Below are positions 9,001 to 16,391 of a stretch of 64,000 bases of DNA, piece after piece. The DNA comes from Bog-532 sp963720945 (GTDB lineage Bacteria > Actinomycetota > Actinomycetes > Streptosporangiales > Streptosporangiaceae): assembly GCA_963720945.1 (NCBI GenBank), contig CAVRHH010000008.1:261650-325649 (forward strand), in the 5' to 3' direction. Position numbers and translations under genes: made by a program. Within the stretch, counting starts at the first letter, position 1. Each line of letters starts with the position of its first letter. The notes under the pieces were generated by a model. That model was given only the letters and a program-made list of their open reading frames with translations, made no database searches and was not told where the DNA came from.

Positions 9001-9035
9001 GTAGTGTCGGTCCTGTTATCCGTGACAGACACTAC
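9001..9035. promoter_or_regulatory. Inverted repeat in the sodX-sodN intergenic region
   Basis: A perfect 8-bp inverted repeat (GTAGTGTC at 9001-9008, GACACTAC at 9028-9035) ends 13 nt before the sodN start. In Streptomyces, sodN is repressed by the nickel-responsive Fur-family protein Nur. This element does not match the Nur box I know, so its regulator is open. Confidence 0.5.
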
Positions 9036-9048
9036 GGAAGGTGGATCG

Positions 9049-9459
9049 ATGAGGCTGCTTGCACGCCTGCTCGAACCAAAGGCCGTTGCCTATGCGCACT
9101 GCGACCTGCCCTGCGGCGTCTATGACCCCGCGCAGGCCCGCATCGAGGCCGAATCCGTCAAGGCGATTGACGAGAAGTACCAGCAGAACACCGACCCCGA
9201 GTTCCGGACCCGCGCGCTGATCATCAAGGAGCAGCGGTCGGAACTGGTCAAGCACCACCTGTGGGTGCTGTGGACCGACTACTTCAAGCCGCCGCACTTC
9301 GAGAAGTACCCGCAGCTGAACACGCTGTTCAACGAGGCCACCAAGCTGGCTGGCGGGGGCGGCGGCACCAAGTCCAGCACAGACCGGGCCGTGGCCGATC
9401 AGCTGCTGGCGAAGATCGACGAGATCAGCAAGATCTTCTGGGAGACCAAGCAGGGCTGA
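9049..9459 (+). CDS. sodN: Nickel-containing superoxide dismutase
   Basis: This 136-residue precursor dismutates superoxide. The propeptide MRLLARLLEPKAVAYA is cut before His17, giving the nickel hook HCDLPCGVY (mature His1, Cys2, Cys6). The four-helix body follows (KAIDEKYQQNTD, KEQRSELVKHHLWVLWTDYFKPPHFEKYP), ending in ISKIFWETKQG. A GGAAGG site precedes the ATG. The protein acts in the cytoplasm as a homohexamer in known members. A hairpin terminator follows the gene. Confidence 0.98.
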   Translation: MRLLARLLEPKAVAYAHCDLPCGVYDPAQARIEAESVKAIDEKYQQNTDPEFRTRALIIKEQRSELVKHHLWVLWTDYFKPPHFEKYPQLNTLFNEATKLAGGGGGTKSSTDRAVADQLLAKIDEISKIFWETKQG

Positions 9460-9493
9460 CCGCCCGGCAGTCACATCGCCGACGCACCGTAGG

Positions 9494-9520
9494 AGGGGCC
9501 GCGACATCGTCGCGGCCCCT
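9494..9520 (+). terminator. Terminator of sodN
   Basis: A perfect 12-bp GC-rich stem (9494-9505 with 9509-9520) with a 3-nt ATC loop starts 34 nt after the sodN stop. The tail CACGCTATTT is only weakly T-rich. Confidence 0.8.
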
Positions 9521-9814
9521 CACGCTATTTCCGGGCGGCCCGATCCGGGGTATTTTCGGGGTAATCCCCCGGCCCGGACCGGCGCATTCAGCACCGGCCG
9601 GCCGCTAACCTGGCCCCATCCGCCCGCCAGCTGAGCGGCGAGCGGTGGTGTCAGTTCCGGGCGCTGGTGCCCGGTCTGCCCCGGGGCAGCGTGGCCCCCG
9701 TCCCGCCCGTGCGCGTGAGATCATTGATCGCCGCCGCGCGGCACGCCGGAACCGGTGCGGCGCGGACGATAGGTTGCATGCGATCGGCCGGCTCAGCCCG
9801 CCTGAAGGAGTGAC
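9521..9814 (+). other. Gene-free stretch before the anti-sigma/sigma pair
   Basis: No gene is seen. GGGTAT at 9548-9553 resembles a SigB/SigF-class -10 element, but no clear GTTT -35 lies at the right distance, so a promoter is not claimed. A GAAGGAG ribosome binding site for the next gene lies at 9804-9810. Confidence 0.4.
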
Positions 9815-10273
9815 GTGACCGAAGAGACCACCGCAAGGCAGACCGCCCGGGGCGCCATGCCGGGCTCTGGTGCGGTTGCGGCCGACCGCGAGGCCCGCGA
9901 CCGCGTCCGCGTGTGCATGCCCGCCGAGGGCGCGTACCTGTCGGTGCTGCGGACGGCGACCGCTGGCCTGGCCGCGCGGCTGGACTTCACCCTCGACGAG
10001 ATCGAGGACCTGCGCATCGCCGTCGACGAAGCCTGCGCCATGCTGCTCAGCCAGGCCATTCCCGGCACCAACCTGGAATGCGACTTCGATCTCGGCGCGG
10101 ACCTGATGACGATCACCGTGTCGGTGGTCGCCGCGCAGCCGTGCACGCCAGCCCGGGACACGTTCGCCTGGACCGTACTGTCCGCGCTGGCCGGAGACGT
10201 TGACTCACGGCTGGAGCCGGACGACCGGGTGGCCATCGTGCTGCGGAAGCACCGCGGGGCGTCGGGGTCCTGA
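9815..10273 (+). CDS. RsbW-like anti-sigma factor (GHKL ATPase/serine kinase)
   Basis: This 152-residue protein has the HATPase_c fold of anti-sigma regulatory factors. After a disordered 30-residue N-terminus comes RVRVCMPAEGAYLSVLRTATAGLAARLDFTLDEIEDLRIAVDEACAMLL, whose N-box IAVDEACAMLL matches RsbW/UsfX. The C-terminal Gly-rich ATP lid is weak. It should bind the sigma factor encoded immediately downstream, whose ATG overlaps this stop by 1 nt (TGATG). No RsbV-like anti-anti-sigma factor is encoded nearby. GTG start, supported by GAAGGAG. Confidence 0.9.
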   Translation: MTEETTARQTARGAMPGSGAVAADREARDRVRVCMPAEGAYLSVLRTATAGLAARLDFTLDEIEDLRIAVDEACAMLLSQAIPGTNLECDFDLGADLMTITVSVVAAQPCTPARDTFAWTVLSALAGDVDSRLEPDDRVAIVLRKHRGASGS

Positions 10274-11163
10274 TGGGAGACTTCGAGGTCCGGGTGACCG
10301 AAAGCGAGGTCCAGGTGACCGAAAAGGACGTCCGGGTGCCGGAAGAGTTCGAGGCACGCCCCGCCGACGACACGCTCACCGCCGTCGCAAGGGACGACCA
10401 CGCCGTCCCGGACCGTGCCCGGGCCCGGGAGCTGTTCGAGCGGCTCGCGGCCCTGCCGGAGGGCAGCCCGGAACGGGAACGGATCCGCGGCGCACTGGTG
10501 GAGCTGCACCTGCCGCTCGTCGAGTACCTGGCACGGCGGTTCCGCAACCGGGGCGAATGGCTGGACGACCTGACGCAGGTGGCCACCATCGGCCTGATCA
10601 AGTCGATCGACCGGTTCGACCTCGAGCGGGGCGTGGAGTTCTCCACCTACGCGACACCCACCATCGTGGGCGAGATCAAGCGGCACTTCCGGGACAAGGG
10701 CTGGGCCGTACGCGTGCCGCGGCGGCTGCAGGAGCTCAAGCTCTCGCTAACCAAGGCGATCGGTGAACTCGCTCAGCGCGAGGGACGCGCGCCGACCGTC
10801 AGCGAGCTCGCCGCGCACCTGCGGATGAGCGAGGAAGACGTGCTGGAGGGCCTGGAGTCGGCCAACGCCTACTCCACGGTGTCCCTGGACGCACCCGACT
10901 CCGGTGACGAAGACGCGCCCGCCGTCGCCGACTCGCTCGGCATCGTCGACGAGGCCCTCGAGGGTGTCGAGTACCGCGAGTCGCTCAAGCCGCTGCTCGA
11001 GCGGCTGCCGCCGCGGGAGAAGAAGATCCTGCTGCTCCGGTTCTTCGGCAACCTGACCCAGTCGCAGATCGCGGCCGAACTGGGGATTTCCCAGATGCAC
11101 GTCTCGCGTCTGCTGGCCCGGACCCTCACCCAGCTCCGCGACGGCCTCACCACCGACGAGTAG
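10273..11163 (+). CDS. SigB/SigF/SigG-family RNA polymerase sigma factor
   Basis: This 296-residue group 3 sigma-70 factor has region 2 at about residues 85-150 (VEYLARRFRNRGEWLDDLTQVATIGLIKSIDRFDLERGVEFSTYATPTIVGEIKRHFRDKGW), region 3 at about 155-205 and region 4 with LPPREKKILLLRFFGNLTQSQIAAELGISQMHVSRLLARTL. It belongs to the general stress and differentiation class. The N-terminus has an odd imperfect repeat of EV-x-VTE units (residues 4-22). It is coupled to the preceding anti-sigma gene. The amber stop is followed by a 21-nt tandem repeat that repeats the stop codon in frame. Confidence 0.95.
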   Translation: MGDFEVRVTESEVQVTEKDVRVPEEFEARPADDTLTAVARDDHAVPDRARARELFERLAALPEGSPERERIRGALVELHLPLVEYLARRFRNRGEWLDDLTQVATIGLIKSIDRFDLERGVEFSTYATPTIVGEIKRHFRDKGWAVRVPRRLQELKLSLTKAIGELAQREGRAPTVSELAAHLRMSEEDVLEGLESANAYSTVSLDAPDSGDEDAPAVADSLGIVDEALEGVEYRESLKPLLERLPPREKKILLLRFFGNLTQSQIAAELGISQMHVSRLLARTLTQLRDGLTTDE

Positions 11164-11214
11164 GCCGCCGCGCTCGGCGAGTAGGCCGCCGCGCTCGGCG
11201 AGTAGGCCGCCGCG
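11161..11214 (+). repeat. 21-nt tandem repeat carrying the sigma-factor stop codon
   Basis: Two full copies (11161-11181, 11182-11202) and one partial copy (to 11214) of a 21-nt unit begin with the TAG stop of the sigma gene. Because 21 is a multiple of 3, each copy puts another TAG in frame, separated by codons for AAALGE. Confidence 0.85.
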
Positions 11215-11232
11215 GCCCGGCGGGGAGGCCGG

Positions 11233-11781
11233 TCAGCGGCGGCGGGAGGAGCCCTTCTTGCCCGATGGGCGGGCGGCCCCGGCCGCGGGGGGAACCGGGC
11301 GGGCGCCCGGCTGATCCGGCCGGCCCGCACCCTGGGTGACCGTGGCGGGGGGGCCGTCCTGGGCGGCGGCTGATACGGCCGCCTCCCGGGGCTCCGCGCT
11401 CCGCGGGCCGGTGGCCAGGGCGCGCAGGCTGGGCGGGACCAGGAGGCCAACGAAGCCGGCGATCGCCAGCAGCAGGGTCGGCACGCCCCAGTCGAGACGG
11501 TGCCCCTCCAGCAGGTAGACCCCGGTGGTCCCGACGAACAGCTGGGTGAGCAGCGCGGGTGTCCGGCTCCAGCGCCGGACCCGGTAGATGCCCCACGCGA
11601 TGAACGCGACGACGGCGACCGCACCGAACGCGATGACGGTCAGCGCGATCCCGCTGCTGCGCTGGTAGGAACGACCGGCGGCGGTGTCCACGGCGCTCAG
11701 CACGGCGGCGGCGAGAAGCACCACCGCCTCGGCACCCTGGACCGCTGCGGCCAGCAACAACGCCGGCGGACGTGGTCGCAT
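11233..11781 (-). CDS. Conserved four-helix membrane protein
   Basis: This 182-residue protein has four predicted transmembrane helices (ALLLAAAVQGAEAVVLLAAAVLSAV, ALTVIAFGAVAVVAFIAWGIY, LLTQLFVGTTGVYLLEG, TLLLAIAGFVGLLVPPSL). A disordered cytoplasmic tail rich in Pro, Ala and Arg ends GKKGSSRRR. The family is common in actinomycetes without an assigned function. ATG 11781 was chosen because GAAAGG lies 8 nt upstream; an in-frame GTG at 11790 would sit directly on that site. It diverges from the lipid kinase with only 31 bp between starts. Confidence 0.75.
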   Translation of the reverse strand: MRPRPPALLLAAAVQGAEAVVLLAAAVLSAVDTAAGRSYQRSSGIALTVIAFGAVAVVAFIAWGIYRVRRWSRTPALLTQLFVGTTGVYLLEGHRLDWGVPTLLLAIAGFVGLLVPPSLRALATGPRSAEPREAAVSAAAQDGPPATVTQGAGRPDQPGARPVPPAAGAARPSGKKGSSRRR

Positions 11782-11812
11782 GTATCGCACCTTTCTTTCC
11801 CCGGACTAGCCT

Positions 11813-12772
11813 ATGCGCGTGCGCGCGCTGCTGATCGTTAACCCCCGGGCCACCACGACGACCAAACCCATCCTGGACCTCATCGTGCGCTCGCTGGCCG
11901 CCGGGGCCGACCTCGAGATCGTGGAAACACGGTACCGGGGGGACGCGCGCGACATCGCCGCCGCGGCCGCCGCCGAGGGCCGGGACGCGCTGCTGGTGCT
12001 CAGCGGCGACGGGACGATCAACGAGGTGGTCAACGGGCTGATGCACGCGGCCACCAGCCGCGCTGTTCATTCGCCGCTGACGGCCGCGCAACTGCCTGCC
12101 ATCGCCGCCATCCCGGGCGGGAACGCCAACGTCTTCACCCGCGACCTCGGTGTCCCCGCTGATCCGGTCGCCGCCATCAAGGTGATCAGCGCCCGGCTGG
12201 CCGCCGGTACCACCCGGACAATCGGGCTCGGCCTGGCCGGGGACCGGTATTTCACGTTCAACGCCGGGCTGGGCTGGGACGCGGAAGTGGTCCGGACGGT
12301 GGAGGACAAGCGCGCCCACGGCGGGCGAGCCTCGGCCGGCCTGTACATGCGGATGGCGCTGCGCGAGTACTACCTGCGCACCGACCGGCGTCATCCGGGC
12401 CTGGCCATGGAGACGGCGGACGGAGCCGTCATCGGGCCCCTGGGCATGGCGCTGGTCTGCAACACCACACCCTGGTCGTACGTCGGCCGCCATCCGGTCA
12501 GCCCCACGCCGCACGCGTCGTTCGACACCGGCCTCGACGTGTTCGCGCTGCGCCGGCTGCGGACATTTTCCACCCTCAACGCGATGCGCCAGATGATGCG
12601 GTGGACGGGCCGGGCACCGGCCGGTAAGCACGTGGTGATCCGGCACGATGAGCCGGAACTCACCATGCGTTCTGAGCGGCCGGCGGCCCTGCAGGTGGAC
12701 GGGGAGTACGTGGGTGAGGCGACGGTGGTAACATTCCGCTCGGTTCCGAAGGCGCTGCGGGTTATCGCGTGA
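11813..12772 (+). CDS. Diacylglycerol kinase-like lipid kinase
   Basis: This 319-residue protein has the DAGK catalytic domain: an N-terminal nucleotide-binding part with VNPRATTTTKP, LLVLSGDGTINEVVNGL (the GGDGT-type motif reads SGDGT) and AIIPGGNANVF-like AAIPGGNANVFTRDLG. The C-terminal beta-sandwich contains FNAGLGWDAEVV and ALQVDGEYVG. It should phosphorylate diacylglycerol or a related lipid at the membrane face. No ribosome binding site precedes ATG 11813, and the start is only 31 bp from the divergent gene, so a leaderless transcript is plausible. Confidence 0.9.
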   Translation: MRVRALLIVNPRATTTTKPILDLIVRSLAAGADLEIVETRYRGDARDIAAAAAAEGRDALLVLSGDGTINEVVNGLMHAATSRAVHSPLTAAQLPAIAAIPGGNANVFTRDLGVPADPVAAIKVISARLAAGTTRTIGLGLAGDRYFTFNAGLGWDAEVVRTVEDKRAHGGRASAGLYMRMALREYYLRTDRRHPGLAMETADGAVIGPLGMALVCNTTPWSYVGRHPVSPTPHASFDTGLDVFALRRLRTFSTLNAMRQMMRWTGRAPAGKHVVIRHDEPELTMRSERPAALQVDGEYVGEATVVTFRSVPKALRVIA

Positions 12773-12823
12773 GTCCGCCGCCGGGGATATTGCGGGCTGC
12801 AAACTACCTGTTGGCGCATTAAT

Positions 12824-12839
12824 TGTGATTCAGGTCACA
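12824..12839 (+). promoter_or_regulatory. Perfect CRP-type palindrome upstream of whiB1
   Basis: TGTGA-N6-TCACA matches the consensus of cAMP receptor proteins, including M. tuberculosis Rv3676, exactly. It lies about 300 nt upstream of the whiB1 start. M. tuberculosis whiB1 is a known CRP target, so conservation of the circuit is inferred. Confidence 0.7.
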
Positions 12840-13017
12840 TTGAATTGACGAAGATCACTGTTGCGCCCTCTTGCGTTCCCGGCGGCACGCTTGAGAAGCT
12901 TTAATCCATGCCGGGCGGGAGCCTTGTCGGGTGTTATCGGCACCAGGCACGTTTCCCGGATTCCCATCCGTGCCTGGGCTAAGGAGCAGCTCCGGGCAGG
13001 TCGCCAGCTGGTACAGC

Positions 13018-13074
13018 TTTACATGGGAAAATCGAACTCGATACGTTGCATAGCTCGTGAAATCATTCACAAGC
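13018..13074 (+). promoter_or_regulatory. Candidate whiB1-proximal promoter with overlapping dyad
   Basis: TTTACA (13018-13023) and TACGTT (13042-13047) are 18 nt apart. The expected start site falls on an imperfect palindrome, GCTCGTGAA (13053-13061) and TTCACAAGC (13066-13074), 8 of 9 paired with a 4-nt spacer. This position suits a repressor operator. Confidence 0.45.
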
Positions 13075-13141
13075 TTTGATAACCGGACGCACGGGGCCAA
13101 AGCAGCCGACGTGCGCCGTCGCGCCCCGAAGGAGTGACCTC

Positions 13142-13411
13142 ATGGACTGGCGCCATAACGCCGCCTGCCGTGACGTAGATCCTGAGCTGTTCTTCCCGAT
13201 CGGGAACACCGGTCCTGCGCTTCTCCAGATCGACGAAGCGAAGCGCGTTTGTCATCGTTGTCCGGTGATGGACTCGTGCCTGCACTGGGCGATCGACTCT
13301 GGCCAGGACGCCGGCGTGTGGGGCGGCATGAGCGAGGACGAACGGCGGGCCCTGAAGCGGCGCACGCTGAGGCTCCGCGCCCGCGCACACGCGCAGACCG
13401 TATCCGGCTGA
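13142..13411 (+). CDS. whiB1: WhiB1-type iron-sulfur transcriptional regulator
   Basis: This 89-residue Wbl protein carries a 4Fe-4S cluster on Cys9, Cys37, Cys40 and Cys46 (spacing C-x27-C-x2-C-x5-C). It begins MDWRHNAACRDVDPELFFPIGNTGPALLQI and has the GVWGG turn and the basic EDERRALKRRTLRLRARAHA tail. These features match mycobacterial WhiB1 and Streptomyces WblE. WhiB1 responds to nitric oxide and works with the primary sigma factor. AAGGAG lies 9 nt before ATG. It converges with pdtaS, as in M. tuberculosis Rv3219/Rv3220c. Confidence 0.97.
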   Translation: MDWRHNAACRDVDPELFFPIGNTGPALLQIDEAKRVCHRCPVMDSCLHWAIDSGQDAGVWGGMSEDERRALKRRTLRLRARAHAQTVSG

Positions 13412-13463
13412 TATCCCGCGGCTGACGCCGCACCGCCTCGCAGCTCCCGCCGGGCCTCGCAGC

Positions 13464-13498
13464 TCCCGCCGGGGGCGGGCGGCCCCGTCCCGGCGGGA
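13464..13498. terminator. Hairpin between whiB1 and pdtaS
   Basis: CCCGCCGGG (13465-13473) pairs perfectly with CCCGGCGGG (13489-13497). A preceding 19-nt direct repeat supplies an alternative left arm. It lies between convergent genes and has no T-run. Confidence 0.5.
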
Positions 13499-13508
13499 AG
13501 CGCCTGGG

Positions 13509-15032
13509 CTATTCGCCGCTGACGGGCCCGGGGCGGTCGTCCTCCTCCACCGGCAGGTCGACGAGCGCCTGCGTACCGCCCTCTGCCCGGGGCGTGATCT
13601 CCAGCTTGCCGCCCAGCTCGCCGACCACCAGCGTCCGGACGATCTGCAGCCCGAGCGAGCTGGACGACTCGGGATCGAAATCCTCCGGCAGCCCGACGCC
13701 GTCGTCGACGACCACGACCGTCAGCCGGTCCGGCCCGCGGACGGCGCTGACCTCCACGCTGCCGGTGGACCGCTGCGTCTCCCCGGCCACCGGCTCGGGG
13801 TAGGCAAAGCCATGCTGCAGCGCGTTCTGCAGCAGTTCGGTCAGTACCAGCGCCAGCGGCATCGCTATGTACGCCGGCAGCGGTCCGAACGTGCCGGTCA
13901 GCTTGGGGGTGACCCGGATCTCGGTTCCGGCGACCTCGGAGGCCATCATCACGACGCGGTCCGCGACCTCGTCGAAGGCGACGATCTCATCGGGTGCGTG
14001 CGACAGCGTCTCGTGCACGATCGCGATCGAGCCGACGCGGCGCACCGCGTCCTCGAGGGCCGCCCGTGCCTCCGGGCCGCGGAGCCTGCGGGCCTGCAGC
14101 CGGAGCAGCGCGGCCACCGTCTGCAGGTTGTTCTTGACGCGGTGATGGATCTCCCGGATCGTCGCGTCCTTGGTCATCAGCTCGCGTTCGCGGCGGCGCA
14201 GCTCGGTCACGTCGCGCACCAGGACTAGGGCCCCGGTCCGGCTGCCGCCCACGATGAGCGGGATCGAGCGCAGCTGGACGATCGACCCGTTGCCGTCCAT
14301 CTCCGCGTCGCGCGGGACCCGGCCGTACGCCACCAGCATCAGCGACTCGTCGAGCGGGCCGCCGCAGGAGGCGCACAGCTTCGCGGTCAGCGGCCCCAGC
14401 TCCGCACCCACCAGATCCGTGGCCAGCCCGAGCCGGCGGAAGGCCGACAGCGCGTTGGGGCTCGCGTACGTGACGCGCCCGGCGCGGCCGAGCCGGAGCA
14501 GGCCGTCACCGACGCGCGGCGAGCGGGCCAGCGTGGCCTGCTCGCCGCCGAACGGGAACGTTCCCTCGGCCACCATCCGGGCCAGGTCGTCGGCACCCTG
14601 CAGGTACGTCAGCTCCAGACGGCTCGGCGTGCGGGCGGAGTTGAGGTTGGTGTTCCGCTCGATCACGGCGATCACCCGGCCCGCGCGGGTCACCGGGATG
14701 GTTTCGGCGCGCACGGGCACGCCCGTCGTCCAGTCCGGGTCACTCTCCCGCCAGATCCTGCGCTCGTCCCGCGCCGTCTCCAGCAGCGTCCTGACCCCCG
14801 GCTGGGCCAGCGTCCCGACAACGTCGTCCTGGAACGAGGTGGGGCCGGTGGTCGGGCGCATCTGGGCCAGCGCCACCCAGCCACTGCCGTCACGTACCGC
14901 TGCCCACAGGATGAGATCGGCGAACGACAAGTCGGCCAGGAGCTGCCAATCCGAGACCAGCGCGTGCAGGCACTCCAGATCTGCGCTCGTCAGGTTGGTA
15001 TGGCGGCTAGCCAGGTCGGCGAGGGTGGGCAC
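13509..15032 (-). CDS. pdtaS: PdtaS-type cytosolic sensor histidine kinase
   Basis: This 507-residue kinase has an N-terminal GAF domain (MPTLADLASRHTNLTSADLECLHALVSDWQLLADLSFADLILW), a central PAS domain (RLGRAGRVTYASPNALSAFRRLGL), the HisKA_2 box IREIHHRVKNNLQTVAALLRLQARR (His296/297) and a C-terminal HATPase (LTELLQNALQHGF, VDDGVGLP, SLGLQIVRTLV). There are no membrane segments. The domain order and sequence match M. tuberculosis PdtaS (Rv3220c), reported to sense NO and copper and to pair with the RNA-binding ANTAR regulator PdtaR, which is not in this window. GTG 15032 was chosen because homologs start PTL/STL; ATG 15059 is the alternative. Confidence 0.93.
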   Translation of the reverse strand: MPTLADLASRHTNLTSADLECLHALVSDWQLLADLSFADLILWAAVRDGSGWVALAQMRPTTGPTSFQDDVVGTLAQPGVRTLLETARDERRIWRESDPDWTTGVPVRAETIPVTRAGRVIAVIERNTNLNSARTPSRLELTYLQGADDLARMVAEGTFPFGGEQATLARSPRVGDGLLRLGRAGRVTYASPNALSAFRRLGLATDLVGAELGPLTAKLCASCGGPLDESLMLVAYGRVPRDAEMDGNGSIVQLRSIPLIVGGSRTGALVLVRDVTELRRRERELMTKDATIREIHHRVKNNLQTVAALLRLQARRLRGPEARAALEDAVRRVGSIAIVHETLSHAPDEIVAFDEVADRVVMMASEVAGTEIRVTPKLTGTFGPLPAYIAMPLALVLTELLQNALQHGFAYPEPVAGETQRSTGSVEVSAVRGPDRLTVVVVDDGVGLPEDFDPESSSSLGLQIVRTLVVGELGGKLEITPRAEGGTQALVDLPVEEDDRPGPVSGE

Positions 15033-15158
15033 CCTTCCATCATCGCACCCGCGGGCCACTGATTCCCGCCGTGCGCGGGTTCCCGTTCCCGCCGTGCGCG
15101 GATTCCCGGACCCTCCCCCTTGACGGCGGCCGCACGCTGGGAAAACCTATCAGAACCC

Positions 15159-16391
15159 ATGAAGCCGCACCCCCTGCCACCAGCAGCACAGCCGCCCCGG
15201 CGGCAGGCGCGACCCGATCCGCTGGCAATGCTCCAGCAGGCCGCGCAGGCCCGCCAGGCCGGCGGCCTGGGCCGGCACCTGCACGCTCGTGCACCCGGCG
15301 CGGGCGGGATCGTCGACCTGGCGTCCAACGACTACCTGGGGCTGTCCGGGGACCAGCGGCTGGCCGAGGCGGCGGCCGCCGCGGCGCGCCGGTGGGGTAC
15401 CGGTTCCACCGGATCACGCCTGGTCACCGGGACGACGGAGCTGCACACCCAGCTGGAAGACGAGCTGGCCGCCTTCTCCGGGGCGGCCGCCGCGCTCGTC
15501 TTCTCCTCGGGGTACCTGGCCAACCTCGCGGTCATCCCGGCCCTGGCGCAGGCCCTCGGTACCGGCCGCGCCGGGACGGGCGTCCTCATCGTTTCCGACG
15601 CCGCCAACCACGCCTCGCTGATCGACGCCTGCCGGCTGACCCGTGCCCGCGTCGTGGTCACCCCGCACGCCGACCCCCGCGCGGTCGAGCAGGCCCTCGC
15701 CCGCCGCACCGAGCCCACGGCCATCGTGGTGAGCGACACGGTGTTCTCCGTCACCGGGGACCAGGCGCCCGTCGCCGAACTGCACCAGGCCGCTCGCGCC
15801 CACCAGGCGCTGCTCGTGCTGGACGAGGCACACGCGTTCGGCGTGCTCGGCCCGGGAGGCCGCGGCGTGGCCGCCGCGGCCGGTATCGCGGGCGACCCGC
15901 ACGTCGTCAGGACACTCACGCTGTCCAAGTCGCTGGCCGGCCAGGGCGGCGCGGTCACCGGCGCCGCCGGGATCATCGGCACCCTCATCGACGTGGGGCG
16001 CGCGTTCATTTTCGACACGGGCCTGGCCCCGCCGAGCGTGGCGGCGGCCCGCAGCGCGCTGGCCATCATCCGCGACGAGCCAGGCCTCGGGCGGCGCGCC
16101 CAGGCCAACGCGCAGCGCCTCGCGGCCATGGCCGCGGAGCTGGGCTTTCAGGTTCCGCCGCCGGCCGCTGCCGTGGTCCGGATCACGATCGGCGAGCCCG
16201 GCGCCGCCCTTGAGGCCCAGCGGATCTGCGCTCGTTCCGGCGTCCGCGCGGGGTGCTTCCGGCCGCCCTCGGTTCCGGCCGGCCAGGCGTGCCTGCGCCT
16301 GACGGCGCGGGCCAACCTCACAGAAGTTGACCTCGCTTCGGCATTCCGCGCACTGGGTGCGGTGAGAGATCATGTCCGGATAACCGCATGA
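15159..16391 (+). CDS. bioF: 8-amino-7-oxononanoate synthase
   Basis: This 410-residue PLP enzyme of fold type I condenses pimeloyl thioester with L-alanine to make KAPA in biotin synthesis. It shows IVDLASNDYLGLSGD, GTGSTGSRLVTGTTELHTQLEDELAAFSG, the LVLDEAHAFGVLGPGGRG segment and the PLP lysine in LTLSKSLAGQGGA (Lys257). ATG 15159 was preferred over a TTG at 15120. The ribosome site is weak. A TTGACG lies at 15120-15125. The stop overlaps the dasR start by 4 nt (ATGA). Confidence 0.92.
   Translation: MKPHPLPPAAQPPRRQARPDPLAMLQQAAQARQAGGLGRHLHARAPGAGGIVDLASNDYLGLSGDQRLAEAAAAAARRWGTGSTGSRLVTGTTELHTQLEDELAAFSGAAAALVFSSGYLANLAVIPALAQALGTGRAGTGVLIVSDAANHASLIDACRLTRARVVVTPHADPRAVEQALARRTEPTAIVVSDTVFSVTGDQAPVAELHQAARAHQALLVLDEAHAFGVLGPGGRGVAAAAGIAGDPHVVRTLTLSKSLAGQGGAVTGAAGIIGTLIDVGRAFIFDTGLAPPSVAAARSALAIIRDEPGLGRRAQANAQRLAAMAAELGFQVPPPAAAVVRITIGEPGAALEAQRICARSGVRAGCFRPPSVPAGQACLRLTARANLTEVDLASAFRALGAVRDHVRITA

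Larger units (their letters stand above)
12773..13141 (+). other. Gene-free regulatory region upstream of whiB1
   Basis: These 369 bp are less GC-rich than the flanks. They hold the CRP palindrome (12824-12839), a promoter candidate and a dyad, listed separately. A 72-codon ORF (12861-13079) lies inside but has no coding character. Confidence 0.7.

Noticed and set aside
9540..9570. SigB/SigF-class promoter before the anti-sigma gene
   Set aside because: GGGTAT is present but no GTTT-like -35 lies at 14-16 nt.
11147..12802. 551-codon minus-strand ORF across the lipid kinase
   Set aside because: It is antisense to the well-supported DAGK gene, in a GC-rich open frame without domain similarity.
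12861..13079. 72-codon ORF upstream of whiB1
   Set aside because: No ribosome binding site or coding character is visible, and it spans the promoter and dyad region of whiB1.
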